64,000 nt of DNA from Enoplosus armatus (taxonomy: Eukaryota; Chordata; Actinopteri; Centrarchiformes; Enoplosidae). Position 1 is the first letter of the stretch, and each line of letters starts with the position of its first letter. The notes beneath the pieces are model-generated. The model did no database searches, was not told where the DNA came from, and saw only the letters and a list, made by a program, of their open reading frames with translations. Shown here in pieces: positions 43,942-56,290 of this stretch. Both the position numbers and the translations under genes were made by a program. The stretch is taken from contig NC_092185.1 of the NCBI RefSeq assembly GCF_043641665.1, forward strand, positions 27,185,135-27,249,134. Reading direction: 5' to 3'.

Positions 43942-45020
43942 TAATAATAATAATAAACTTTATTTATGCCTTTCAAAACACAGTTACAAAGTGCTTTACA
44001 ATAAAACAGAACAAACTAAAAGCCAAAAAAATAGAACAGATTATAAAACACAAAGACAGTAAAATGAAGTAACAGGAGAGGAGCTTGATAGCTGAAGGCT
44101 CTGGCTCCCATTCTACTTTTGGAGACTCTAGGAACCACAAGTAACCCAGTTTTTCTGCATCTGCTGAGACAGGATATTCCTGATATTTTTGCAACGTTAC
44201 ATAGGTGAAAGCAGTCCTTGAAGTTTGTTTTACGTGAGAAGAACTTAGAGATTCCTCACAGAATCTCATGGCTGAAGGCCAGGGCAATGCCATCTGGAGT
44301 AAATATATCTTTAGATAATGTGTTTTGGAGGTGTTCAGGGCCAAGTACAATAACTTCAGTTTTGTCTGAGTTTAACATCAGATAATTGCAGGTCATCCAG
44401 GTTTTTATGTCCTTAAGGCATGCTTGAAGTTTAGCTAACTGATTGGTTTCATCTGGCTTGATCGATAGATATAATTGGGTATCATCCGTATAACAATGAA
44501 AATGTGTGTGTTTTCTAATAATATTGCCTAAATGAAGCATATATAAGGTGAATAGTGTTGGTCCAAGCACAGAACCTTGTGGAACTCTGTGACTGACTTT
44601 AGCATGCATGGAGGATTCATTGTTAATATGTACTAACTGAGATTGATCTGATAAATAGGACTTAAACCAGCTTAGTACAGTTCCTCTAATGCCAATTAAA
44701 TGTTCCAGTCTCTGTAATAGGGTGTGATGGTCAATGATGTTGAATGCTGCACTAAGATCTAAGAAAACAAGTACAGAGACAAGTCCAATTGTCTAATGCA
44801 ATTAGAAGGTCATTTGTAACTTTCATCAGTGCTGTCTCTGTGCTATGATGCGCTCTGAAACCTGACTGAAAGTCCTCAAATAACTTATCGTTGTGTAGAA
44901 AGTCACACAGCTGATTGGCGACTGCTTTCTCAAGGATCTTAGGTTAGATATAGGTCTATAGTTGGCTAAAACCTCTGGATCAAGGGTGGGCTTTTTAAGA
45001 AGAGGTTTAATTACAAACAC
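43942..45020 (-). mobile_element. L2-like LINE with RT domain, reverse copy
   Basis: On minus, from 45020 leftwards: VIKPLLKKPTLDPEVLANYR, ILEKAVANQLCDFLHN (with a frameshift), FRAHHSTETALMK, VPQGSVLGPTLFTLYM, CYTDDTQLYL and LMLNSDKTEVIVLG, then a decayed C-terminus. The 3' tail ends in TTATTATTATTATTAT. The catalytic box reads YTDD where L2 elements have YADD. It is about 1.1 kb and 5'-truncated. A closely related forward copy is at 54303-56034, about 10 kb away. Confidence 0.85.
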
Positions 45021-46264
45021 AACAGTAGTAACAACACAAAAGCAGCTGTTGGACAGATAAGAGATGAACCAATCCTTTCAAAAAATTGCAAGTGTGTATT
45101 ACTTTTGAATCATGTTTGTAGTAGGCATTTGATACTTAAAATTCACTTTCAAATGCCACACATCCATGCCTAGCCTTGTTCCACAAACACGTTTCCTAGT
45201 CACACCAATAAATAAGCAAGTCCCCTTACCCCGGCAAGAGCCAATCTCTGGTGCAGACCATGAGAAAAAGTGAGTGATTTTGGTCAAGCTACAGTGGCCA
45301 TTTGGCTAACTCACAGAAACAAAGTCAGGCGGTTTGGTCTGTTCATTTGTCAAGGCATGTGTGACAGGCCTGCCATGTAACTCACACAGACTAGAGTGTA
45401 CTGTTGAGACCATATTGGCTAGTGTGGAGCATTTAGGGACTGTTCGTGGTATATTACAGGCACAAAGAGCATTTATGAAGATAGACCATGGCTATTTGAT
45501 TTTTGTAATATTTTACAGAAATTATGTATTTTGGGTTTTTTTTGGTTAATTAATTTATTAATTTATGTTATGGGACTTTTTGTAATATTAGTGTGCATGC
45601 TCTCTCATTGTTCTGTTCTGTCCACTGTAAAATACAACTCTGCTGCCACACCAGTGCTCTGACTCAGATTAAACTGGAACGACTGTTGCATTTCATTATC
45701 ACTGATTGGCCCAACTGACAACAGTATTAACCAAAATTTCCGTGAGTCAAATAGCTATTTGTGTCTGCTGCATTTCTGTCTAAGCAGACAGCAATGTATT
45801 GTAATGTACACATAGACACACACACACACACGCACACACACACACACATCGGCAGTCAGTCATCATCAGTCCTGGGCTGCCACATATCACAGTAGCAATG
45901 CAGAGAAGTCAAGTCATTGTTAGAAGACACATGTCTGCAGCTCATGTCCAACACTGATCCATTTCCTCATAATGATGCTGACAGAGCACATGGCTGTTAC
46001 ATATAATACTAATGTGTATAATATACTTACATACATATATAATGTGTTTACATATATGAAATAAATTATGTTGGGAGGAAGTGGAAATGGAATGGAAAAT
46101 AAATGTTACATATATATTATTTATATATACATATATATCATCTGCTGTCTGGTTTGCTGTTCTTGTCAGTGTGTAGAACATGTATGTACTATATGTGTGA
46201 AAAGACAGAGAGCCTCTGGGTTGCATGTGTATGTGTGCACACATATATATGGCCTCATTACTTT

Positions 46265-46303
<39 letters not shown>

Positions 46304-47159
46304 AACACATATTCCACATGTAACCAAAGCCTCTTCCATCTATGTCCACCATGTTGGTGTCCCAATAGATCTGAAGCTGATATCCACAAAGTTTATCGCG
46401 GCTTTGATCAGTGTTCTCTCATGGGGCTCTGCTGAGTCTGCTCTTTACAGAAAATGAAATGCATCCACATGACTAAGCAGCAACAGTAATTAAACGTTTT
46501 TCAGTCATAAATTACTTCTTATTATAATTACCAATAATGCACATTTCATTTTGTTGTGGCCAAACAAAGAATGTCGGCTAGTACACAAGATCCAGAGACT
46601 ATTCATCAGGCCTCCTCAAGTTATAGCAGGTTATCACATTAACATTTGTGATACATAGTTTTAAACCTTGACTACATTGTCACATGGCAGAGGGATATGC
46701 AGAACACAACCTAAATAAAAACTAAAAAAACAAATAAAAATAAAAATAAAAAACACAACACCAAATCCACCCCCAAAACCTGACCCCATCTCACACACCC
46801 TCACCTCCATTGTTTCAGAATTCTGTGTTTTTGGTTTGGCATCTAGCAGTCTTACATTAGATCTTCAGTGATTAATTTTGAAATCTGAGAGATAGAAAGA
46901 GATCAGAGATGTCAGTTAAAGAATAACAGATGAAAGCAGTTGAACTGTCAGTTTCAAAGTAAGAAGTGAGAGCATTTGAAATATGCCTAGAATAAAAAAG
47001 TCCATTCACTCAAGGGATCAATCAAGTTATCAAGGTTCGCAGGATTCCTGCATGCTACACACATAAAACATAAATACAAATATTTATATTATTTTGAATA
47101 GAATAAAATAAAATAATAATAGTTACAATATACACATGCATATACACCTATACACGTAT
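45021..47159. other. no gene seen; microsatellites
   Basis: CA repeat at 45814-45848, GT repeat at 46269-46302, and an A-rich (AAATA)n stretch at 46718-46757. No exon or transposon coding sequence is recognised. Confidence 0.55.
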
Positions 47160-47440
47160 ACACCCAGAAAGTAATAATTCTGTACATGCAGAGTGCATTT
47201 TCTTTTACTTTCCATCTGGGGAAATGTAAACAGCAGCAACAAGATAATGTTGATAATATGTCAGCATCTTAACATTGAAAACTTGACATCTGGGAAACAT
47301 TGTCCATCAGCTTTGACTACATTTGTTTGAGGACCAAGCATCATTGATGTAAGCACAGAGTCTGCCTCCCCTCGTCTTGCGTTCTCGACATGTTATGGTG
47401 AAGCCAGGTCTCTGTAGGATATGGGCTCACTGTAGCTAGC
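47160..47440 (-). mobile_element. LINE apurinic-type endonuclease fragment
   Basis: On minus, with frameshifts: ETWL-like debris, RGGRLCAYINDAWSS, CFPDV and VAAVYISPDGK. This matches the GGGLC.YIN..W and VA.VYIPP series of fish LINE endonuclease domains. It is a short relic. Confidence 0.6.
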
Positions 47441-47609
47441 TGCAGCAGACATATTTATTTCCTGCCCTCAACTGACATATGGCACTACAGAAGTGCCGGG
47501 ACAATTTCCCTGAGACATGTTTTCTCCTCCCTGACACCCGGGAGCCTATGTAGCATTGCACAAGCAGCTATCAATATCAGAATGATAGCGAGTGGGCCAC
47601 TGACAGCTG

Positions 47610-47800
47610 ATGCAGGGAATTGTGCAATCCTCTTCCTTTTAGAACTCAGTACAGCATCTGATGCAGTAAACCAAAGCTTTTTCTTTGCCTTATCCTGCAA
47701 CAGTTACTTCGTCTCCATCAGAAATTCAACCTTATCTTCTGCCCCACAGTCATGTGGGGTTCTCCAAGGTTCAATTTAAGGCCAAATTCTCTTCCCCATT
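47610..47800 (+). mobile_element. LINE RT fragment, L2-like
   Basis: A frame reads AILFLLELSTASDAVNQSFF, then SYFVSIRNSTLSSAP and SCGVLQGSI. It corresponds to VLLDLSAAFDTVDH ... APLSCGVPQGSILGP of L2-type RT, with a deletion of the segment between them. Confidence 0.65.
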
Positions 47801-50700
47801 TAAATAATCCCTCCATGGATGTTGACTCTATTTCGTTTCTTGTTTTAACTGATGTGATTGCCAGCATGCTCTGTGAGGGCATCTGTCTCATTCATTTGAG
47901 CAGACCTTTTCCTTTTTGACGTTTCCAGTTTTTGCAGTGCCCTGAATCAACAGAAAAGAGGATTGAGGACTGACCACTACCTTTTCCATAATTGTAGCTG
48001 GTGGTGTTTGGGTTTTCAGAAGTCCAAGCAAGTGGGTAAGTAGACAGAGATCGAGAGAGTCATACTGAGACATGCTCGTCATCTCCAAGGCTTAACAGAA
48101 CATCATCTTGGTATGTGAACCCCACTCTGGTCCTGTCTCATGTTGCCTGCAGCTCACAGTTTGACTCAACAGGTACAGGTCTGGGGATTATCCTTAAATC
48201 GGAAATCAAGATTAATGGTGGGTAAATCTGGAGACAAATCCAGAGATTATAAATTCAGTGTTAGTATCATCCCAGGTAGTAACACGACTAGAGAGACTAC
48301 ACAGAATGAAAATATCTTACTGGCCATGCAAGAACATCAAGAAAGACTTTTTTTGAAGTTTTAATCATTTACAGTTTATGTAATACCGCAAGCTAGAGCC
48401 ATGTGTTTAGAATAAAACTACGAATCTAATGTCCTGGTGGTTTTACTTATTAATACTTCTCAGTATGCTAAAGTTACTTGCAGTAAAAATAATTCCTTCC
48501 AGTGAACTCAGTTGAGGTTAACATGGTTGCTGAGCAACAATGTCTCTCACTAAATAGGTACCATGTGTCACCAATAAAGCTGGAGACCATTTTCTTGATG
48601 AGTAATAAGAACATAAGATGTGGAAATGAAGATATTAATTTATGTCCCTTTTCCTTCATTTCCATTCTAAGCATTCTTGATCATGACATATTAACAAGTA
48701 TGCTTAGTTATCTAAGCATATGAAAGGCTGATAGATAAAGCAGAAGACTGGAAAGGGAAAAGTAATTTATAGTTCTCCTTCACTCATTAAACTTCAGTGT
48801 GCTCCTTGCCCTCTTTCATTTGCAGGTTCCATTGCCAGGAGGACACGGTTGATACTGCTTGAAATAGACTTTGGTGTAACTCAGTCCTGAGTGAAAATAC
48901 CCCTGCTTCATCACTTGAATTGGATCCCTTTCAAGTGGATCAGATAAAATGGTGTGTGCGTCAACTTTGAAGACAGTCGGGAATGACAATCCAGGGTGAA
49001 CCAGGGGTGTGTATCTCTAGTATAAACATGACAGTTTAGATAACTAAGATTCAGATATACAGTACAGTGCAGTGAAGCACTGTTTTGAAAATACATACAG
49101 GTAGGTAGTAAGTAACTAATTAGCACCGAGATCCAATGGAATCAACATAAAGGTATTACGTTCACGTTGGTCCAATTATATTTTACAAATTTCATCTACC
49201 ACTGTATTGTATATGTTAAACTGGTGGTAAGCGACTGGCGATAGATTCATAATTTCATACAGTAACATATTAGAAAAGAAATTAAATTGAGAACTGCTTT
49301 TAAACACATCAGCCTTTTCAACAGAGTCCAAATTAGCTTTTTTCAGATTTACATTTTCTTTTTTTATCGAGCAGTAGCTAGCTACTTGCGTCAGCAATGC
49401 TACAATTAGCTTGATGTAGCAGCCGTAGGGGACTGTCAAACTAACGGCAAGAATGGATTTGGACTACTCCAGGTGTTGCACCAAATTCTGTGACCCATCT
49501 GATTATGTCACCCAAAGGGGAAGTTAAGTTATGCAGCAAACTTTTTTTTGCTTTCAGGGCTTTCTGACAGAAAGCCTTTAAACTACTTGGTTAGGCTTTC
49601 TGGCAGAAAATATGTGATATAGACACAGAAGCTCATGGGTCACAGAATTTGGTATAACACTGAGATTTACAAGGGTATACAGCATGACATATTATTTTCT
49701 AAATTCCATTTATTGTGATTTAGTTATTTATTTATATTGTGAAGTTATTTTAAGGATTTTTAGATCACTTTACCAGATAAAGGTAAAATTGCACACATTT
49801 TCAAAATGTCTTTTTTAGTGATGTATTTAAAAGTAGTTTGCAATTTGTATTTACTTTCTAATATCGTACTGTATGAAATTATGAATCTATCACTTTACTG
49901 CCAGTTTGTCACATCGGGTTGGTTTTCCTCCTGTCCTCCCCAATGTTTTGAGTCATTAGCCACCACTGCTTTAAACCGTCACAGCTGGAGCTGTTATGTG
50001 CATACACTGTTGGAAGGTAATGTCTCTGTGTTGTTACTATGTGTTCTGTCTTTGAGCCCTGTGTTCCATGGAAAAGTATAACAGGAACATGTGGTGTGTT
50101 TGTGTGTGTAGGACTGCGTGTCTGTTTAGCAGAGAAACGAACATCTCAGTTTTATAGAGCACAATAATATTTGACTCAATGACTGACGTCAACTTATTGT
50201 ACTTTGAAGAGTTAATACATTGCTGAAGTGGAAATGTAAATCCAGCAAAGACTTGCTTTACAGTTCCACCGCATACAGTCTGTCCGTGAGTGAGTGAGTG
50301 ATAAAGTTACACCATTGGTCGGTCGGTTGAATAGGCACGAATGTTAGTTACATACCGTAACTCCTGATTCTACGAGTACAGACGCAACCATCAAGGCCAT
50401 TGCTAGTGGGTTCAATAAATATATTGCAATGTGCAAATTGCAAAACAGCAGCATCCAACAGTTTTAGGTGTCTCTATGAACTAACCACCATCAACTATCT
50501 AACTCACTTTTTATTATTTTTTTCAGATTTCAGATTTCACAATTCAGATTGGCATTGAGGAAGACCAAGTGCCTCAGCTTAGAGGGGCTGATCTGGTTTC
50601 TTCTCTCTGTTATTATCTGCCCTGCACGTGACATTCAGTCACTGCCTGCATGGAGCACCCGTGGCGCGGAGATCGTCATATCATTCTGCCTTGTATTACT
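47801..50700. other. no gene seen; inverted copies of an unknown repeat
   Basis: 49195-49275 (minus) and 49850-49910 (plus) share CTAATAT.TTACTGTATG and AAATTATGAATCTATC, also found at 2345-2410. No coding family is recognised. Confidence 0.5.
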
Positions 50701-50708
50701 TTACAAAC

Positions 50709-50820
50709 CCCCCCCCCCAAAAAAAAACCCGGCTCAGTCGCGGACGGGAGCCGGCTCCCATCGTTCACTTAAAAGAGCCGGCTCTTTGAACCGGCTCGTT
50801 CGCGACCGACACGTCACTAT
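50709..50820. repeat. GAGCCGGCTC palindrome cluster, probable MITE end
   Basis: The 10-bp palindrome GAGCCGGCTC occurs at 50748-50757 and 50775-50784, with partial copies at 50730 and 50789. Between mirrored GTCGCG/CGCGAC motifs it forms a highly self-complementary, CpG-rich block next to a C/A homopolymer (C11A9). It is likely part of a DNA transposon terminal region. Confidence 0.5.
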
Positions 50821-51491
50821 CTAACAGTCCAGCAGAGAGTAGAGTAAACAGCTCTCCATGCACCAGGAGGAATGAGGGAGAGCGCACAGTTAAAGCAGCA
50901 CAAATAACAATTACTGACAAAACAAAGAGTCAGAGAAAAACCAATGACTTCATAGATCATTAGAATAGTTAGAATTAGAGTAAGTTCTCTTTCTAATCAA
51001 ATATCTTAAGATATGAGTATGATGGAAAGTTCCTACAACTGCAAGCATGTCATGTGATATTCTACTTCAGAAACTTAAGAATAAATATTACTGAGACCAC
51101 TACAGAATTGCAGATGAACATTTAACAGGACATTATAGACACGACCACTGACCAAAGGAAAGGGCCTCCCCTGCCCCTAGTGTACTAAATAGATGTGCAC
51201 GATGCTATGTGAACCAGTACAACAACAACAGTTGGGTGAAGTCCCTGACTCAGTCCCTGAGTCACCCAAATGAGTGTGCCCCAGCCTCAACAACAACAAT
51301 GTCAATCTAAGCTAGCAATAACAAACAGTTAACAGTAACAACGACAGTTGAGTTAACTATAACTACACTGCTTTTTGTGGCAGATCACATGACTGAAAGA
51401 AGGCTCGGGTTGGTGGACAGGGCAGGCAGATGATAGGGAAGAGTAGGAGGAGCAGCCTGGATGTAGCCTGTGATTTTTCCTGTATAGTTAT
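50821..51491. other. no gene seen
   Basis: AT-rich intergenic sequence with CAACAACAA runs and no recognised features. Confidence 0.5.
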
Positions 51492-52200
51492 CAGTGGCGC
51501 ATGGTCCATTAAGGGCGTTGGGGCGCCGCCCCTCCTGCAATTCTAATTGTGAAATACATATTTTAATGAAAAATCGTTAATGTTATTGTTGTGTTGTGTG
51601 TGTATACATTTAAGTTGTTACTCTCACATAAATCATACATTATAACAGAAACGTATGCTGACTAACAGACAAAGGCTGCTCCACAGTCTTTCTGTGTGCC
51701 GAATGGCGCACTTATCTCCGCCCGACGGCGGTATGTGTGTAATATGTTTGGCTTTCCCTGGTGGCCCCTGATTGGTTGACACGGCACCAGAAAATAACTG
51801 GATCTGGGGCGGAAAATTTTCTGCCCAAGAAATGTTGCCAAATTTAGGTGGCTGTAGGATGGTATTATGCTGGTAAAAATTAGCTTGGGAGGGTTGACAA
51901 AACATTGGCCTGATGTGTCATGGTGTGGACGTTTTTCTTATTTTTTTCAATACTGATATTATTTTCTGGCTAATAATTAGGTTTTTGAACCAACCTAGCA
52001 ACACTGCCCAAGTGGCAAGAAGTAGTACTGAACCGTTTCAATATTACTTCTTGGTACTTGGGCAGTGTTGCCAGCGGAGATCGATAGACAGACAGACAGA
52101 CAGACAGAACACATCACGTAGTTTGGTTTCTCTACGGCGGCCTGCTTGCACAAGCATAAATAAGGCTTTAGCTAGCCTGCTTGCTTTTCATAGTTGTAAA

Positions 52201-52255
<55 letters not shown>

Positions 52256-52415
52256 TAAACTCCGACACAGACAACAGAGGACAGAAGCAGCACGCCCGTA
52301 AATGACACCAAAACGCGGGAGAGACTCTCAGCATACTTTTTTATGTGTCAGTATGGCGGATAGCATGCCAAGTTTTAGTAGCCCCACCTAGTGGAAAAGT
52401 CACGCCATGCCACTG
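51492..52415. mobile_element. complete non-autonomous hAT-type element, 8-bp TSD
   Basis: Termini are CAGTGGCGCATGG and, reversed, CAGTGGCATGGCG. Identical ATAGTTAT flanks lie at 51484-51491 and 52416-52423. It is 924 bp with no transposase. The interior has an inverted repeat at about 52002-52074 (CAACACTGCCCAAGT / ACTTGGGCAGTGTTG, extended to about 26 bp arms), a GACA run and a GT array at 52203-52253. Confidence 0.8.
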
Positions 52416-52423
52416 ATAGTTAT

Positions 52424-53417
52424 GCTGTATACTTCCTGTATAGTTAAATCATAGATACTGTATATGGATAATTGCTATAGGTAATCAGCACATTGAGTAT
52501 ATGTTTTCTTCATATACTTCAGCTTTATGATGAGGAGTGGACAGTGGAAAAATGGTTGAGCAGGGAAAAGAGGCTGATGGGTCTATTGCCTGGGTTCTTG
52601 GTTATCCCTCCACATCAACTGTGACTTCTACTCCTGTGTCTGTAGAGGGGGAAGCATCCTCAACTGCATCTCAGACCTTCAAAAGATCTCACACCAGCTA
52701 GACCACAAAGTCCTCTGACGCTGTTTTTGAAGTTTTCTCTTTTGAAACAAATTGAACGTTATATTTATTCTACTGATAACAGTGATTGCAAGTCAGCTGA
52801 AATATACACAATAGCTCTTCAAGTCATAGTTCACAGAAACTGAACAGGCCAGAGAACATGCCCATTCAGTTTCCACCAAAAGGCACTCCTCCTGTGACCC
52901 CAAGCAGCTCAGCCAAGTTACGGTTACTAAACAGCCGAGAACTTGCCATATCACACCCAGCAGAGGATTCAGTGCCATCACCAAAGTCAGCAGCCACAGC
53001 CTCAAAGTCTCCAGCCTAAGTCCCAGACTTTCTTACAGATGATGAATGCTGATGAAGACTCTGACAACAATTTGTACTTTTAATGTCTATCATACCAATC
53101 TAAGATTAGATTTATATTTGTAGATTTTTTTTTTTAGATTAACTTAATTTTTAATTGTGATGATGGACATATTTAAAGGAATGGTAACTGTATGCTGTAT
53201 GTTGCATTGTTTAAAATGTCTGAGCTATACTCCCTGTGTGAAAGGTGCTATATAAATAAAGTTTTATTATTATTATTATCAACAAAACGTTTTGTGCACA
53301 GCATTCAAAAGGGTGCCTTCCCAAGGGACTCATGAACTTGAGCATTCAGTGAACATGTGAACAATACACATCATGTTAGAAAATGTACTGTGTCAAATAT
53401 ATGATTTTGTTGTTTAG
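52424..53417. other. no gene seen; decayed coding-like stretch and LINE-type tail
   Basis: About 52560-53060 is GC-richer than its flanks and, across frameshifts, gives fragments such as KGTPPVTPSSSAKLRLLNS. I cannot assign it. At 53220-53275 GGTGCTATATAAATAAAG followed by (TTA)n looks like a LINE 3' tail, so the whole may be a retroposed relic. Confidence 0.35.
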
Positions 53418-53670
53418 TCGTTAGCACTGTCGCACGGGTGGTAAAGCTGGTTAGAGCGGGTTGGGGGTTTGATCCCTGGCTGCCCCCGTCATGTCGAAGT
53501 GTCCTTGAGCAAGACACTGAACCCTAAGTTGCTCCTGATGGAGACCAGCACCTTGCATGGCAGCTCGGTCACCATTGGTGTGAGTGAATGGGTGAATGAG
53601 ACTTAGCTGTAAAGCGCTTTGGGAACCGTGAAGGTTGAAAAGCGCTATATAAGTGAGATCATTTACCATT
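53418..53670 (+). mobile_element. SINE of the 17807 family, forward copy
   Basis: TCGTTAGCACTGTCGCACGG, GGGTTTGATCCCTGGCTGCC (B-box region, 53465-53484), GTGTCCTTGAGCAAGACACT and AAAGCGCTTTGGGAACCG, ending AGCGCTATATAAGTGAGATC and ATTTACCATT. The most complete copy for defining the family. Confidence 0.85.
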
Positions 53671-54302
53671 GTGGAGTGTTTCCATTAAGCAGGGCTAACC
53701 TTAGCATTTCTGTTGGAGTTTTGGCCTTCCACCAGAACTGGTTAGGGCTGAAAGTTACTCCTGCTCCACACTGGCTGGAGAGCAGCTTTTCTGCCGTGTG
53801 CAGCTATCCATCAACACTGAGTGTGTAACATGAGCTTGCATTGATAGACTCTGCACTTGTCATGCCGTACATGGCTGAAATAGCATTTTCCAAAATGCCT
53901 GAAACTCAAGCTGCTCTCCAGGCACACTGCCCGTCTCCAATACATACACAGTAAACTATCAGCCATACTCTAGTAAACAGCATGGCTATCTGTGCCAGCA
54001 CATGCACAGGCAGACAATGGACCAAATGTTTTAAGTGGCATGTACATTCACCAATTTTCTCATACTTAGAATTTACTTTCATCAAGTTAAAATTAGCAAT
54101 AGACCTTTTTCACAGTAGACATTTTAGCTTGTCATAGCACAAAAGTCTATTTACAGATGTGCGCAGCTAAGAAGGGTTTGCTGACACACACACACGCATC
54201 CATTAATACATTATGGCCCAGTCACACCAGAAAGTGGCACAGTGAAATACATCTGCACATCTTGGTGAACTATGTGGTTTTGTAATATTGATGAGATCTC
54301 TC
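53671..54302. other. no gene seen
   Basis: Sequence between SINE and L2 with no recognised features. Confidence 0.5.
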
Positions 54303-56034
54303 TAAGATCCTTGAGAAAGCAGTCGCCAATCAGCTGTGTGACTTTCTACACAACAATAAGTTATTTGAGGACTTTCAGTCAGGTTTCAGAGCGCATCATA
54401 GCACAGAGACAGCACTGATGAAAAAATACAAATGAGCTTCTAATTGCATCAGACAAAGGACTTGTCTCTGTACTTGTTTTCTTAGATCTTAGTGCAGCAT
54501 TCGACACCATTGATCATCACATCCTATTACAGAGACTGGAACATTTAATTGGTATTAGAGGAACCGTACTAAGCTGGTTTAAGTCCTATTTATCAGATCG
54601 ATCGCAGTTAGTACACATTAACAATGAATCCTCCATGCATGCTAAAGTTAGTCAAAGAGTTCCACAAGGTTCTGTGCTTGGACCAATACTATTCACATTA
54701 TATATGCTTCTTTTAGGTGATATTATTAGAAAAAATTAATTCGCATTCCTATGCGGATGATACCCAATTATATCTATTGATCCAGCCAGTTAGCTAAACT
54801 TCAAACATGCCTGAAGGACTTAAAAACCTGGATGGCCTGCAATTACCTGATGTTAAACTCAGACAAAACTGAAGTTATTGTACTTGGCCCTGAACACCTC
54901 CGAAACACATCTTTGATCAGGACATGTCCTTTAACTCTCACATAACACAAACTGCCGTTTTTCATTCACGTAACATTGAAAACATTAGGAATATCCTGTC
55001 TCAAACAGATGCAGAAAAACTAGTCCATGCATGTGTTACTTCTAGGCTGGATTATTGCAATTCCTTATTATCAGGCTTTCAATAGGCTATCAATAAGTCC
55101 CTTAAGACTCTCCAGTTGATCCAGAATGCTGCAGCACATGTGCTGACAGGAACCAGGAAAAGACATCATATTTCTCCAATATTAGCTTCTCTGCACTGGC
55201 TCCCTGTAAAATCCAGAATAAAGTTTAAAATCCTTCTCCTCACCTACAAAGCGTTTACTGGTCAGGCACCATCATATCTTAAAAAGCTCATAGTACCATA
55301 TTATTCCACTAGAGCACTGTGCTCCCAGAATGCAGGGTTACTTGTGGTTCCTAGAGTCTCCAAAAGTAGAATGGGAGCCAGATCCTTCAGCTATCAAGCT
55401 CCTCTCCTGTGGAACCAGCTCTCAGTTTCGATCTGGGAGGCAGACACACTGTCTACTGTCTACTTTAAGAGTAAACTTTGCTTTTTGATAACGCTTATAG
55501 TTAGGGCAGACTCAGGCCTGCATGGACCAGCCCCTAGTTTTACTGCTATATGCCTAGACTGCTGGGGGACTTCCCATGATGCACTGAGCTTTCCTCCTCT
55601 CCCTCGCAATCTTTACACATTCATTTCCCACCAATGCATGTTACTAACTTTATATCTTCCCCAGAGTTTCCTTGTGCTTTCTCATCTCACAGGTTCCTGT
55701 GGATTGGGATTATGGTACACCTGGCTGCAACCATAGGCCTGCTTGACTCTCATTGCTACAATTATTATTATTAGTCATATATCTGTTATTATTAAAGCAG
55801 TTGTTGCTATTATTAATCATATTTCAGTGATTATTACATCTGTGACTACTATTATTAGTCATATTTCCATTATTATTAGTGTTGCTATTGCTATTACTGG
55901 TGCTGCTATACATCTCTGCCTGTCTATCTGTATGCCAGTCTGTCTGTGTCGGTGTCTCTATGTTTCTCTCTCTCTATCTATCTATTTGTAAAGTGTCATT
56001 TGGCGCTACATAAATAGAATAAATAAGAATTTTA
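54303..56034 (+). mobile_element. L2-like LINE, RT and C-terminal domain, forward copy
   Basis: 5'-truncated L2-type element of 1.7 kb. Frames carry ILEKAVANQLCDFLHNNKLF, SGFRAHHSTETAL, FLDLSAAFDTIDHHILLQRL, VPQGSVLGPILFTLYM, SYADDTQLYL and [18 protein letters not shown]. After frameshifts there is a 206-codon open stretch starting with [20 protein letters not shown] (55116-55736), the RT thumb/C-terminal region. The 3' end is TCATTTGGCGCTACATAAAT plus an A/T tail. At least three frame breaks (near 54420, 54735 and 54900) make it inactive. The long open stretch is LINE, not a host gene. Confidence 0.88.
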
Positions 56035-56189
56035 TTGTATGATGTAATGAATACTCATAGGGCCAGTTAGTGAACTAGCTGGCAAGCTTATTGCTAAAAT
56101 ACTAGCCAGCCGGGAACATGTTAGCACTAGTCATTCACAATAGCCCTGCAAGCCAGGTGCTTAGCTAACTGTCAGTTAGGAAGTTATTC

Positions 56190-56290
56190 AATTCAATTTC
56201 TATTCAATTTTATTTACATAGCGCCAAATCGCAATAAAGTTATCTCATGACACTTAGAGCAGGTCTAGACCGTACTCTTTATAATATTAA
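56190..56290 (-). mobile_element. L2-type LINE 3' tail, truncated reverse copy
   Basis: ATTCAATTTCTATTCAATTT, ACATAGCGCCAAATCGCAA and AGCAGGTCTAGACCGTACTC, as at 6681-6780 but shorter. Confidence 0.65.

Noticed and set aside
53465..53484. tRNA gene suggested by a B-box-like motif
   Set aside because: It lies in a repeated SINE. No cloverleaf can be completed and six other copies exist.
55116..55736. Longest open frame in the window (206 codons) as a host gene
   Set aside because: It is the C-terminal part of an L2-like LINE reverse transcriptase, continuous with RT motifs upstream and a LINE tail downstream.
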